Shown piece by piece: positions 15,537-24,395 of a stretch of 31,204 nucleotides of DNA; position 1 is the first letter of the stretch, and each line of letters opens with the position of its first letter. The DNA is from CAZIMM01 sp964540415 (GTDB lineage Bacteria; Bacillota; Clostridia; Oscillospirales; Acutalibacteraceae). Position numbers and translations under genes: made by a program. The stretch lies in assembly GCA_964540415.1 (NCBI GenBank), contig CAZIMM010000018.1, positions 1 to 31,204 on the forward strand, in the 5' to 3' direction. The notes beneath the pieces were generated by a model. The model was not told the DNA's origin. It saw only the letters and a list, made by a program, of their open reading frames with translations, and did no database searches.

Positions 15537-16400
15537 TTATTTATTGACAGCGCCGCGCAGCAAAGAGCACAGGCGCGTAATGTTAAGGCTTTGATTTGCG
15601 TTTTTGTCCGTGGCGTCGCCGATTGTCTGCACGCAGTCCGACACCCGGAGAAGCTGAGAAGTTGAAAAGCTTCCGGAAAGAAGAACAACGCACTCGTCCT
15701 TGTCGCCCGGTACGCCTGAACGCAAAACAACCGAACGGCGCAGAAGCTCCGTAAAATGAGCCAGGGAGGGACGCAGAAGTGAATAGTCCTTTTCAAAAAC
15801 AGCAGTTGCCTGCATCAGCTCAAGCTCGTTCTGAGCCGGGAGAGCATGTGCAAGTGCTTTCGCCGCAGAAAATGCGGGAGAATCCTCATCCTCACCCTTT
15901 GAGGGCAGGCTGAAAACCGTGCAGCGCGAAACAACGGTGCGCAGCAGCGAAAACCGCGAATCGCATGTTAAAATGAAACAGACGCTTCCGGGAGGCTCCT
16001 CAAGTGTTTTCAGCAGGGCGTTCTGCGCAAAATCGTTCATCAGATGGGAATTGCTGATGACAAACACCCGCCGCTGTGCCTCGTTGGGCATGATGTATGC
16101 CTGTTCGCAGATTTCTCTGATTGCTTCAACCTTGTGGGCGTTTTTGTCTTCACCGCACTTGAGAACGGAAATGTCGGGATGAAAGCCGGCATTGCTCTTT
16201 ATGCAGTCGGGGCAGATGCCGCAGGGACGTTCACCGTCCCCGGAGCACACACAGCACTTTGCCAAAAAAAGCGCGAGAGAAATCCTCTGCACGGTATCTC
16301 CGCCCTCAAGCAGCACGGCATGAGGAAGCTTCCCGGTGTCAACGGCCTTGCCGAGCACCGAGTAAAGCTCTTTGCCGATGTCAGGGTTGTCTGATCGCAT
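15537..16400 (-). CDS. holB: DNA polymerase III delta' subunit (HolB)
   Basis: Delta' is the clamp-loader subunit that helps place the sliding clamp on DNA. The 287-residue product shows the AAA+ layout: LPHAVLLEGGD, where the Walker A motif is degenerate as usual in delta', a zinc-binding Cys group (CVCSGDGERPCGICPDC, 50-66), DISVL, the VISNSHLMNDFAQNALLKTLEEPP stretch and the SRC sensor (VVSRCTVFSL). It starts 11 nt after darA and precedes ricT, as in other Bacillota, although the tmk gene often found upstream is absent here. Confidence 0.95.
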   Translation of the reverse strand: MRSDNPDIGKELYSVLGKAVDTGKLPHAVLLEGGDTVQRISLALFLAKCCVCSGDGERPCGICPDCIKSNAGFHPDISVLKCGEDKNAHKVEAIREICEQAYIMPNEAQRRVFVISNSHLMNDFAQNALLKTLEEPPGSVCFILTCDSRFSLLRTVVSRCTVFSLPSKGEDEDSPAFSAAKALAHALPAQNELELMQATAVFEKDYSLLRPSLAHFTELLRRSVVLRSGVPGDKDECVVLLSGSFSTSQLLRVSDCVQTIGDATDKNANQSLNITRLCSLLRGAVNK

Positions 16401-16411
16401 TGATTATGTCC

Positions 16412-16735
16412 TTAAAGCCTTAAAAATTTTTCGACATCCAGCACAAAAACCGTTGCGCCGCCCACTGTGATTGACACGGGAGGGGCGAAAACGCCCTGAG
16501 CAAGATGCGGTGCGAGCAAAGCGGTTGTCTCTGTGCGCTCGCTGCAAAACTCGCGCAGAATGTCGATAACCTCGTCGAGCTTTTCATCCTCAACACCGAT
16601 GAGCAGCGTAGAGTTGCCCGCGCGCAGGAATCCGCCGGAGGTGGAAAGCTTTGTGGCGCCGAAACCGTTTTTTGAAAGTTCGGCAAGCAACGTGTGGCTG
16701 TCGTCATTGTTGACGATCGCAAGTACCATCTTCAT
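16412..16735 (-). CDS. darA: Cyclic di-AMP receptor protein DarA (PstA/YaaQ)
   Basis: DarA is a PII-like trimeric protein that binds the second messenger c-di-AMP; its downstream partners are poorly known. The 107-residue product aligns well with the family: MKMVLAIVNNDDSHTLLAEL, KNGFGATKLSTSGGFLRAGN (ligand site and T-loop start), LLIGVEDEKLDEVIDIL and the C-terminal VSITVGGATVFVLDVEKF. The ATG at 16735, with GAAGGACGG upstream, lies inside the end of the preceding gene (32-nt overlap), which indicates translational coupling. Confidence 0.96.
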   Translation of the reverse strand: MKMVLAIVNNDDSHTLLAELSKNGFGATKLSTSGGFLRAGNSTLLIGVEDEKLDEVIDILREFCSERTETTALLAPHLAQGVFAPPVSITVGGATVFVLDVEKFLRL

Positions 16736-17003
16736 CTGAAACGCCGTCCTTCAATTGTTTTTCTTTATATTCGGTGAGAGCTCTTGCGAGCTGGTCAGGG
16801 CAGGAGGTGGACTTGAATCCGCAGGGAATGCCCGAAAACTTTTCAATAACGCTGTCTACGCTCATTCCCACAACGATTTTTGAAATGCCCGTCAGATTTC
16901 CGGCGCAGCCTCCCTGAAATTTTACGCTTTTTATAATTCCGTCCTCGATTTCAAGGTCAATGCGTCTTGAGCATGTTCCCGAGGTTTTATATGAATACTT
17001 CAT
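16704..17003 (-). CDS. TSCPD-domain protein (TIGR03905-like)
   Basis: A 99-residue protein built on the small TSCPD domain, otherwise known as the zinc-binding C-terminal domain of B12-dependent ribonucleotide reductases. Four cysteines fit the metal site: Cys11 (GTCSRR), Cys33 (GGCAGN), Cys61 (PCGFKS) and Cys68 in the eponymous TSCPDQLARAL. As a stand-alone protein its role is unknown. It is the first gene of the operon, with a promoter at 17062-17090, and its last 32 nt overlap darA. Confidence 0.9.
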   Translation of the reverse strand: MKYSYKTSGTCSRRIDLEIEDGIIKSVKFQGGCAGNLTGISKIVVGMSVDSVIEKFSGIPCGFKSTSCPDQLARALTEYKEKQLKDGVSDEDGTCDRQQ

Positions 17004-17061
17004 CAGAATCCGGTTTCCTTTCAGCTGCGCATGGCGGAGATAACCGCAACTTATTTATTTT

Positions 17062-17090
17062 AGATTACATCAAAAACTAAAAAAAGTCAA
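17062..17090 (-). promoter_or_regulatory. Sigma-A-type promoter of the nine-gene housekeeping operon
   Basis: On the minus strand: TTGACT (17085-17090), 17-nt spacer, TAATCT (17062-17067), about 60 nt upstream of the first ATG. No other promoter of similar quality was noticed in the tightly packed operon. Confidence 0.75.
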
Positions 17091-17143
17091 TACAGCGCGA
17101 GACATCCGCAAATAAGCTTAATAAAACCAAATATATGTTTGCA

Positions 17144-17172
17144 TTGACTTTTAATTATGAAGAGAGTATAAT
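17144..17172 (+). promoter_or_regulatory. Sigma-A-type promoter of the exopolysaccharide operon
   Basis: TTGACT (17144-17149), exact 17-nt spacer, TATAAT (17167-17172). It faces away from the housekeeping-operon promoter, with about 50 bp between the two -35 boxes. Confidence 0.85.
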
Positions 17173-17225
17173 CATATAAAATATTGTACTAATGTTCAGT
17201 ACGGAATCTTTATGGGGGCGTTGCT

Positions 17226-19124
17226 TTGAGAACGCGTAATTATGACAGCATGATAGTTACGACAAGAAAAGCCATTCTCGTCATCGGAGACATTATTTCA
17301 GTCAATTTTTCGTTTTTGTTTATTACCTTTCTTCACTACGGTATGATGCTGCCGAACGATATCAAAGAAGCATTGCTCGGCAGATGCTTGATAGTTACGG
17401 CTGCCTACATATTGATTTTTTGGCTTTTCCGGCTTTACAACAGTATGTGGGAATATGCCGGACTGTATGAAATGACGCAGTGCGCAATTGCAAGTGCTCT
17501 CGGAACCGGTGTATCGGTTGGCATTGACAGTATATGTCAGAGACTCGGACTTTTTGATGCTCAGGTGCTGTCTGTCGCAATATATTTCAGCGCCATGCTG
17601 ATGATACTCGCTCTCTGCGGTGGCACCCGTATAATTTATCGCATGACAAGGCGCTTCAAGCGAATGAATGACAAGCGCCGCAAAGCCGGCAGAAACAGAC
17701 ACGTTATGATAGTCGGCGCGGGCGATATGGGCACTATGATTGCAAAGGAACTTGAGTCCGGAGGCTACAAACACGGCAGACCGGTTGTGTTTGTGGACGA
17801 CAATGCCGTCAAGCAGGGCAGACGAATCGGCAGCATCCCGATAAAAGGTGACTGCTCGAAAATCCCTGAGATTGCCCAGCGCTTTTCCATTGATGAAATT
17901 ATTATTGCCATTCCGTCTGCAGGCGAGGAGCGGGCACTTGAAATAATGCGCATTGCAATGAAAACGAACTGCAAGCTCAAAACCACTCCCACCCTTGTTG
18001 AAATGAATGAGAAGGGTGAGGATCAGCAAAAAATCAGAGATGTTGAAATCACCGACCTCCTTTCCCGTCCGGAGGTCACTCTGGATGCCGAGGTCTGCGG
18101 CTACCTGAAGGACAAGACTGTGCTTGTCACAGGCGGAGGCGGCTCAATCGGTTCGGAGCTTTGCCGTCAGGTCGCACTCTATTCCCCGAAGCGCATTGTG
18201 ATTTTCGATATATATGAAAATAATGCTTTTATTCTGCGCGAACAATTGTTGCATGACTACAAAGACAAAATCAAAATTGATGTGCGCATCGGCTCTGTTC
18301 AGGACATCAACAGACTCCGCCAGATTTTTGAGGAATTCAGGCCGGAGGTTGTTTTTCACGCAGCAGCGCACAAGCATGTGCCGCTCATGGAGGACAGTCC
18401 GTGTGAGGCGGTCAAGAACAATATTTTCGGAACATTCAACACCGCGACTGTTGCGATTGAATATGAGGTTAAAAAATTTGTTATTCTTTCAACCGACAAG
18501 GCGGTCAATCCCACAAGCGTGATGGGTGCGACAAAGAGAGTGACGGAGAGAATAATTCAATATTTTGAGCGAAAAAACACAAAAACGCATTTTGCCGCGG
18601 TTCGTTTCGGTAACGTCCTCGGCTCAAACGGCAGTGTTATTCCGATTTTTGAAGAGCAAATCAGAAACGGCGGCCCGGTGACGGTTACTCACCCCGAAAT
18701 AACGCGGTATTTTATGACGATTCCCGAGGCTGCTCAGCTTGTCGTACGCGCGGGCGGAATATCAAAGGGCGGAGAGATCTTTGTTCTGGATATGGGCGAG
18801 CCTGTAAAAATCCTTACACTTGCCGAAAATCTGATAAAGCTTATGGGTTATCAGCCGTATACCGATATTGAAATTGAATTTTCAGGCCTTCGCCCCGGAG
18901 AAAAGCTCTATGAGGAGCTGATTCTCAGTGAGGAGGAGGGTGATATGCACCTGACGAGCAACAACAAAATTTACGTTCTTGCTCCCGTTGATGAGGACGA
19001 TGAGCTTTTGGTGCAGACTCTCGAAAAACTCAAAACTGCCTCACGCGAAAATGTTCGCGAACTGCTGAAAAGAATTGTTCCGAATTTTTACTACAAAAAG
19101 AAATCATTTGAGCAGCAACAATAA
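17226..19124 (+). CDS. Membrane NDP-sugar 4,6-dehydratase (CapD/PglF/WbpM family)
   Basis: A 632-residue protein of the FlaA1-like family that typically converts UDP-GlcNAc to a 4-keto-6-deoxy sugar, feeding rare amino-sugar synthesis. Four membrane helices lie within residues 14-135. A first Rossmann-like domain follows (VMIVGAGDMGT, about 160-170), then the catalytic SDR domain with VLVTGGGGSIGSE (299-311), HAAAHKHVPLME, STDKAVNPT (422-430) and Met433xxxLys437 in place of the usual YxxxK. All this fits the WbpM/PglF type. The TTG at 17226, preceded by GGGGGCG, is the best start; ATG 17250 is possible but lacks a ribosome site. It is the first gene of the polysaccharide operon. Confidence 0.92.
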   Translation: MRTRNYDSMIVTTRKAILVIGDIISVNFSFLFITFLHYGMMLPNDIKEALLGRCLIVTAAYILIFWLFRLYNSMWEYAGLYEMTQCAIASALGTGVSVGIDSICQRLGLFDAQVLSVAIYFSAMLMILALCGGTRIIYRMTRRFKRMNDKRRKAGRNRHVMIVGAGDMGTMIAKELESGGYKHGRPVVFVDDNAVKQGRRIGSIPIKGDCSKIPEIAQRFSIDEIIIAIPSAGEERALEIMRIAMKTNCKLKTTPTLVEMNEKGEDQQKIRDVEITDLLSRPEVTLDAEVCGYLKDKTVLVTGGGGSIGSELCRQVALYSPKRIVIFDIYENNAFILREQLLHDYKDKIKIDVRIGSVQDINRLRQIFEEFRPEVVFHAAAHKHVPLMEDSPCEAVKNNIFGTFNTATVAIEYEVKKFVILSTDKAVNPTSVMGATKRVTERIIQYFERKNTKTHFAAVRFGNVLGSNGSVIPIFEEQIRNGGPVTVTHPEITRYFMTIPEAAQLVVRAGGISKGGEIFVLDMGEPVKILTLAENLIKLMGYQPYTDIEIEFSGLRPGEKLYEELILSEEEGDMHLTSNNKIYVLAPVDEDDELLVQTLEKLKTASRENVRELLKRIVPNFYYKKKSFEQQQ

Positions 19125-19145
19125 ACACCGGGATGTGAATTATAC

Positions 19146-20267
19146 TTGACAGTTGAATGCCTGATAGTGCTTCTTGCAGCCTTCTTCGCGGCAATGCTCG
19201 GAACTTATGTCACGAGCGGCAGACCGGGTCTCTACGGTCAGCCCAAGCCGAACTTTCTGTTCGGCTTTTTCGCGCCCGCCATCACGTTCACGGTGTTTTC
19301 GGGCCTGCGTAATTCCACGGGTGACACCGTGTTTTACATTCACTCATATAAGCTGATGCAAGAGGAAATCGGTGAGCTGTCCTATTCGGACTACGATTTG
19401 CTGTTCGACAAGCTGCAGGTGTTTCTCATCCGTAACGGCTGTGACTACTCGGTGTTCATAATGCTCACCGCAATTGTAACCCTGGTGCCGATTATCTGGG
19501 TGCTTTACAAGTACTCCATGAACATAGGCATGTCGGTTTATTTTTTTATTGCGTTCGGCGTATATTTTTCAACAATGAACGGAATCAGGCAGTATGTTGC
19601 CGCCGGAATAATGCTGCTGGCGACAAAGTTCCTGTTTTCCGAAAAAAGAATTGATTTTATTCCCTATGTTCTGATAGCGTTGTTGGCGGCACAAATGCAC
19701 TCGTCTGCTCTGATTATGATACCGATTTATTTTGTTGTGCGCAAAAGAGCGTGGTCGGCATCAACATTCGGAATAATTTTCGGCAGTGTCGCCGTGCTGT
19801 TCCTTGTAAGTCAGTTCCTGCCGGGTTTCCTCGGAATGCTTGAGGACACGGAGTTCAGCAGCTATACAGACGATTGGTTCACTTCGGGAAATGAGGGAGG
19901 AACGCAAATTTTCCGCATCCTGCTCAACTGCGTCCCGACAATTCTGGCGGCATTCAGTTACAGAGAATTTCGAAGATCGGGTCCGATCGGCGATATACTC
20001 GTCAATCTTTCCGTCATCAACGCCGGCATATATCTTATCTCGTCCTACAACTGGATATTTGCGCGCTTTGCAATTTACACCAGTGTTTATTACATTGTTC
20101 TTCTCACAAATATAATGATGACCGGATTCACAAAAAGCAGGAACAGTTATGTGAAGTATCTGTCTTACCTCCTGTTCTTTTTGTACTTTATTGAAACAGT
20201 CAACAGCGGAAGAATCAAGAGGTACAGCAGTGAATTCTTCGACAGCCATGTATTTTGGGAGGTGTAA
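19146..20267 (+). CDS. EpsG/Wzy-like polysaccharide polymerase (multi-pass membrane protein)
   Basis: A 373-residue protein with about ten hydrophobic helices. FSGLRNSTGDTVFYIHSY near residue 60 and MNGIRQYVAAGIMLLA near 145 match the pattern of the EpsG family, Wzy-type enzymes thought to join repeat units of exopolysaccharides outside the membrane. The start is TTG 19146, with a modest GGGATG upstream. The next gene begins 4 nt after its stop. Family membership is well supported; the repeat unit it polymerises is unknown. Confidence 0.85.
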   Translation: MTVECLIVLLAAFFAAMLGTYVTSGRPGLYGQPKPNFLFGFFAPAITFTVFSGLRNSTGDTVFYIHSYKLMQEEIGELSYSDYDLLFDKLQVFLIRNGCDYSVFIMLTAIVTLVPIIWVLYKYSMNIGMSVYFFIAFGVYFSTMNGIRQYVAAGIMLLATKFLFSEKRIDFIPYVLIALLAAQMHSSALIMIPIYFVVRKRAWSASTFGIIFGSVAVLFLVSQFLPGFLGMLEDTEFSSYTDDWFTSGNEGGTQIFRILLNCVPTILAAFSYREFRRSGPIGDILVNLSVINAGIYLISSYNWIFARFAIYTSVYYIVLLTNIMMTGFTKSRNSYVKYLSYLLFFLYFIETVNSGRIKRYSSEFFDSHVFWEV

Positions 20268-20271
20268 GTTA

Positions 20272-20985
20272 ATGAACAAAACTCTGCACTTTTTTTGGTT
20301 CGGCGGTGCGGAAAAATCCGGACTCATTGAAAACTGCATTGCCTCATGGAAAAAATATCTGCCGGATTTTGAAATCAAAGAGTGGAACGAGAACAATTTC
20401 GACGTCCGCCAGAACAAATACATCAGTGAAGCTTACGATAATCGCCGTTTTGCGTTTGTTTCCGATTTTGCGCGGTTTCAGATTCTCGAAAGATACGGCG
20501 GACTGTATTTTGACACCGATGTCGAATTGCTTGCCGATATTCACGACCTGCTGGAGCTTGACGGCTTTGCATGCCGTGAAACCGAAAAATATGTTGCTCC
20601 CGGGCTGGTGCTTTGGGTGAAGGAGCCGCACAATCCGGTTATGTCGGAGATGCTGAAAAAGTATGAAAATCTCAGCTTTATCAACGAAGACGGAACGCAG
20701 AACCTTGTCACCGTTTGCGTTTATTTCACCGAGATTTTAAAGCGCTTCGGGCTTGAGGACGGAGATTCGACGATGCGGTGCGGGGATTTCACCGTGTTTT
20801 CAAAGGAATACTTCTGCCCCCTGGACGACCTTACAGGTGTAATGACAAAAACAAAAAACACGCGCGCGGTGCATCTTTATGCCAAAACGTGGATGGATAA
20901 AAGTGCACAGCGGCGCAACAGAATCACGCGCGTGCTTCACAGGCTGTTCGGAACAAATGCGTTCGCGTTTCTGAAAAGGTGGTGA
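20272..20985 (+). CDS. Glycosyltransferase, DXD sugar-binding type (GT32-like)
   Basis: A 237-residue enzyme opening with KTLHFFWFGG and containing FAFVSDFARFQILERYGGLYFDTD; Asp81-Thr-Asp83 is the metal/nucleotide-sugar DXD motif. This is the pattern of the Gly_transf_sug family (GT32-like, related to the large clostridial toxin catalytic core and many capsule enzymes). ATG 20272 is chosen because GGGAGGTG lies just upstream; an in-frame GTG or similar further upstream would overlap the polymerase gene. Donor and acceptor sugars are unknown. Confidence 0.88.
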   Translation: MNKTLHFFWFGGAEKSGLIENCIASWKKYLPDFEIKEWNENNFDVRQNKYISEAYDNRRFAFVSDFARFQILERYGGLYFDTDVELLADIHDLLELDGFACRETEKYVAPGLVLWVKEPHNPVMSEMLKKYENLSFINEDGTQNLVTVCVYFTEILKRFGLEDGDSTMRCGDFTVFSKEYFCPLDDLTGVMTKTKNTRAVHLYAKTWMDKSAQRRNRITRVLHRLFGTNAFAFLKRW

Positions 20986-20990
20986 ATGCG

Positions 20991-22190
20991 GTGAAGAAAA
21001 GTGTGCTGATTTTGGGAGGCTCAATGGAAATCGGAGGAATAGAACGGAGCCTGCTTGCCCTTCTTTCGGCTTTTGATTACGATAAATATGATGTTGACCT
21101 TTTTTTGCAGTCACACACAGGTTGCCTGCTCGGGCAGCTTGACCCGCGTTGCAACCTGCTTCCGGAAAGCTTTGTGTGCGCGTCGCAGACAATGCCGATA
21201 AGCAGTCTTGTTCGCTCGGGTCATTTTATTCTTGCCGCGGAGCGGATTGCGGCAAAGATTTTCGGTAAAATCCACGGTTGGAACGGAAACAAGGCTGAAT
21301 TCGGTCTGCTTCAGAGTTACATGCGCTCGGCGGTCCGCCATGTTCCGGAGTTCACAAAAGAATACGACGTTGTTCTGAGTTTTCGCTGGCCGCACGATAT
21401 AGGTGCGCTGAAGGTTAAAGCAAACAAAAAAATCGCATGGATACACACAGATTATTCGTCCGCGCAAATGAACTTCCGCAGGGATGAAAAAATCTGGAAT
21501 ATGTTTGATTATATCGCCGCAGTCTCGGACGACTGTGCAAATTCGTTTGCCGGGGTGTTCCCGTCGCTCGCGGGAAAGCTTGTCACAATCGAAAACCTGC
21601 TCTCTCCGCAGTCTGTGCGCTCCGAAGCGGAGGCGTTTGTGCCTCCTGAGTATGAGGGTGTCGGGCAAAAGATTCTTTCCGTGGGCAGAATATGCAATGC
21701 AAAAGCATTCGACCTTGCGGCGGAGAGTCTGAAAATCATGCTTGACTCGGGATGTAACGTGAAGTGGTTCATCGTCGGTGTGGGCCCGGACGAGCAGTCG
21801 GTGCGGCAAAAAGCCCGGGAGCTCGGAGTGGAGGACAGCTTTGTGCTGCTCGGCAAAAGGCTTAACCCCTATCCTTATATGAAGCATTGCGATGTTTATG
21901 CCCAGCCGTCACGCTATGAGGGCAAGGCGGTCACGGTGCGTGAAGCGCAGATTCTCGGTAAGCCCGTACTGATAACGGACTTTGCAACGGCAAGGAGTCA
22001 GGTTGAATACGGCGTGGACGCGGTTGTTGTTCAACAGGGTGTTGAAAACGTTGCAAAAGGTCTCACGGAGCTGCTCGGCAACGCTGAAAAGCGCGGGGAG
22101 CTGTCAAAAAACTGCCTTGAGCGGGATTACAGCAACTCAAGCTATCTCGGCAGACTTTATGAGCTGATGGGGGATTGCAGCCGTGAATGA
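20991..22190 (+). CDS. Glycosyltransferase family 4-like protein
   Basis: A 399-residue GT-B enzyme. The N-terminal half begins KKSVLILGGSMEIGGIERSLLALL and contains IAWIHTDYS; the C-terminal half has ILSVGRICNAKAFDLAAESL, the nucleotide-sugar site LLGKRLNPYPYMKHCDVYAQPSR and the EGKAVTVREAQ Glu-x7-Glu motif of GT4. GTG 20991 is preferred because AAGGTGG lies 6-9 nt upstream and it starts the conserved beta strand; GTG 20979 would overlap the previous gene. It is clearly related to the GT4 gene at 25546-26715. Linkage specificity is unknown. Confidence 0.9.
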   Translation: MKKSVLILGGSMEIGGIERSLLALLSAFDYDKYDVDLFLQSHTGCLLGQLDPRCNLLPESFVCASQTMPISSLVRSGHFILAAERIAAKIFGKIHGWNGNKAEFGLLQSYMRSAVRHVPEFTKEYDVVLSFRWPHDIGALKVKANKKIAWIHTDYSSAQMNFRRDEKIWNMFDYIAAVSDDCANSFAGVFPSLAGKLVTIENLLSPQSVRSEAEAFVPPEYEGVGQKILSVGRICNAKAFDLAAESLKIMLDSGCNVKWFIVGVGPDEQSVRQKARELGVEDSFVLLGKRLNPYPYMKHCDVYAQPSRYEGKAVTVREAQILGKPVLITDFATARSQVEYGVDAVVVQQGVENVAKGLTELLGNAEKRGELSKNCLERDYSNSSYLGRLYELMGDCSRE

Positions 22191-23226
22191 GATTATGGTC
22201 AGCGTTGTGGTTCCGTCGTATAATGCAGAAAAGACGCTTGAAAAATGCGTGCGCTCTCTCACAGCACAGACGGCTAACGATAAAATTGAAATCATCCTCG
22301 TTGACGACGGCTCTGCGGACGGCACCGGCAAGCTCTGTGATGTCCTCGCCTCGAGCTTTGAGCGGGTGAAAGCCGTTCACAGAGAAAACGGGGGAGTGTC
22401 CGCAGCGCGAAACAGCGGAATTGCCGCGGCAAGCGGAAAATATCTCGCCTTCGTTGACAGCGACGATGAGGTAATGCCCGAAATGTATGAGCGTATGCTC
22501 ACCGGAGACGGAGCGGACATGGTGCTTTGCGGTTATGTCAATGAAATTGACGGCGGAAAGATGCAGGTTGACTATCCGTTTGAAACCGAAAAAATGCTCG
22601 GCGAGGATTATCTCGCAGATGTTGTCATTCCCTTTTCGGCAAGCAAGTCGAGCATATATTCGTGTTGCAACAAGCTGTTTCTGCGGAAAATCGTCATTGA
22701 AAACGAAGTGCGGTTCCCGGAAGGAGTCCGTTTGGGGGAGGATATGGCGTTTTTCCTTGCGTTCATTGCAAAGGCAAAAAGCCTCTATTATATTAAGGAT
22801 TATCTTTATATATACAATGATAACCCGGTGAGCGCAACAAGGCAGATCAGCGGTGACGTTATTGAGAACTATTCCAACCAATACAGCGTTATGCGCTCTT
22901 TCCTCAACGGTATGCAGGGGATTGAAAAAGAGAAGTGCCTCTGTCTCAACGCAGTGCGGACAGTGCGCAATTATATGACGGAAATGTATATAGCATGCAG
23001 AGATTTGAAGCTTGCCGATGCCTTCCGGGCACAAAAAGCAATTGCGTCGCATCCCGTGTTTCGGGAGGTTTTGGATGAAAGCAGAGGCAGCGCGGAGCTG
23101 CAAAGAAGAACAAACAACCGCGTGGAAAAAATGCTGCTGCGCTATGCTGACAGGAAGCAGTCGCTTCGTGCCGTTCTGCTTGTCAAAACGGTTGAATTGA
23201 TTCTGAAGCTGAGGGGAAAAACGTGA
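22183..23226 (+). CDS. Glycosyltransferase family 2
   Basis: A 347-residue GT-A enzyme: VSVVVPSYNAEKTLEKCVRSL, IILVDDGSADGT, ENGGVSAARNSGI and FVDSDDE (metal-binding DXD equivalent), followed by a variable C-terminal part with GEDMAFFL. This is typical of bacterial capsule GT2 enzymes that add one sugar to a lipid-linked repeat. The GTG start at 22183 overlaps the previous gene by 8 nt; ATG 22195 is an alternative that begins right at the first strand. Confidence 0.93.
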   Translation: MNEIMVSVVVPSYNAEKTLEKCVRSLTAQTANDKIEIILVDDGSADGTGKLCDVLASSFERVKAVHRENGGVSAARNSGIAAASGKYLAFVDSDDEVMPEMYERMLTGDGADMVLCGYVNEIDGGKMQVDYPFETEKMLGEDYLADVVIPFSASKSSIYSCCNKLFLRKIVIENEVRFPEGVRLGEDMAFFLAFIAKAKSLYYIKDYLYIYNDNPVSATRQISGDVIENYSNQYSVMRSFLNGMQGIEKEKCLCLNAVRTVRNYMTEMYIACRDLKLADAFRAQKAIASHPVFREVLDESRGSAELQRRTNNRVEKMLLRYADRKQSLRAVLLVKTVELILKLRGKT

Positions 23227-24395
23227 AAAAAACAACTGTCATGATGGCGTGCAGTGTGCAGTCGGTTTACGGCGGAAACTTCATAGCATCGCTGATGAAC
23301 CTTGAAAAGCGCCTTAACTCTTTGAACACAGAGGTTGTGTATGTCTTTCCTCCGAAGGCGGGGGAGCGGCACTGGTGCAAAAAGATGATTGAAATGGGCA
23401 AAACGGTTGAGTTCTGCGATGATATGCAAAACCTCGAAAGCATGAAATCTGAGCTTTACGAGCTTGCCGTCAAGCATTCCTGTGATATTATCCACACGCA
23501 TTTCGGCAGCTATCTCAACGCTCTTGGTCAGTGCAGGAAGCTCTTACCGAATATGCGCTTCTTTATTCATATGCATTCGGATTTTACGGGCGGGAAGTCG
23601 GATATCAAGGGCTTTGCACTGCTCAAACGGGATTGCAGAAATCTTGCCCGCAGAATCCTGAAACCGAACGCGAATGCAAGAACAAAATATATTTTTGTTT
23701 CCGACACATATTTAAAAAAGATGAAGCGCGCTTACGGACTGCCGAAAAGCAAGTGTGTTTACATTCCGAACGCGCTCGCACCGGAACGGTTTTGCGATGT
23801 GAGCCTGAACAGGCAGGAGGCAAGAAGCCGCCTGAAAATTTCCGACGACGAGATAGTGCTGCTGATGTTCGGCTGGCACATTGAAATCAAGGGCGTTGAC
23901 ATTGCAATGAAGGCGCTGAAAATCGCACGGGAAACAATGCCGCAATTGAGACTCGCTCTGGTTCACGGAACAAAAAAAGAGCACATGGAAAACCTCATGA
24001 AATGTGCTTCCGAAATCTTCGGGGCGCCGCTTGAAGAAAGCGGTGTGCTTTTGCTGCCGCCCACAGAGGATGTTTTCGCCTATCACAGAGCCTGCGATAT
24101 CTTTCTGTCCGCCAGCAGGTCGGAGGGCCTGCCCTATTCATTTATTGAAACGATGAGCGTCGGCAAGCCGATTGTCACAAGCAGGATTGACGGCACTCTC
24201 TGGGCTGAGGAGTTCAGTCTGACAGATTATTTTGAAAGTGAGAACGAGCACGACTGCGCGCGGGCAATACTCGAGGCGGCGAGAAAGCTTCCGCCGCCGG
24301 AAAAAGCCGTCCGCCAGGCTGAAATGCTGATCAAGGAAAAGTACGATATCGAAGACTGGAGCAAAAAAATAGCAAGGGAGTACGGACTGCTGTGA
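23223..24395 (+). CDS. Glycosyltransferase family 4
   Basis: A 390-residue GT-B enzyme. The N-terminal half has GGNFIASLMNLEKRL and IIHTHFGSY; the C-terminal half has VYIPNALAPERF, LLMFGWHIEIKGVDIAMKAL and FLSASRSEGLPYSFIETMSVGKPIV, the Glu-rich GT4 donor-binding signature. The start codon GTG overlaps the preceding stop (GTGA). Its acceptor is probably the growing repeat unit of the same polysaccharide. Confidence 0.92.
   Translation: MKKTTVMMACSVQSVYGGNFIASLMNLEKRLNSLNTEVVYVFPPKAGERHWCKKMIEMGKTVEFCDDMQNLESMKSELYELAVKHSCDIIHTHFGSYLNALGQCRKLLPNMRFFIHMHSDFTGGKSDIKGFALLKRDCRNLARRILKPNANARTKYIFVSDTYLKKMKRAYGLPKSKCVYIPNALAPERFCDVSLNRQEARSRLKISDDEIVLLMFGWHIEIKGVDIAMKALKIARETMPQLRLALVHGTKKEHMENLMKCASEIFGAPLEESGVLLLPPTEDVFAYHRACDIFLSASRSEGLPYSFIETMSVGKPIVTSRIDGTLWAEEFSLTDYFESENEHDCARAILEAARKLPPPEKAVRQAEMLIKEKYDIEDWSKKIAREYGLL

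Noticed and set aside
22063..23235. Minus-strand 390-residue frame opposite the GT2 gene
   Set aside because: No recognisable domain and no ribosome site; the plus strand encodes a clear GT2 enzyme in a packed operon.
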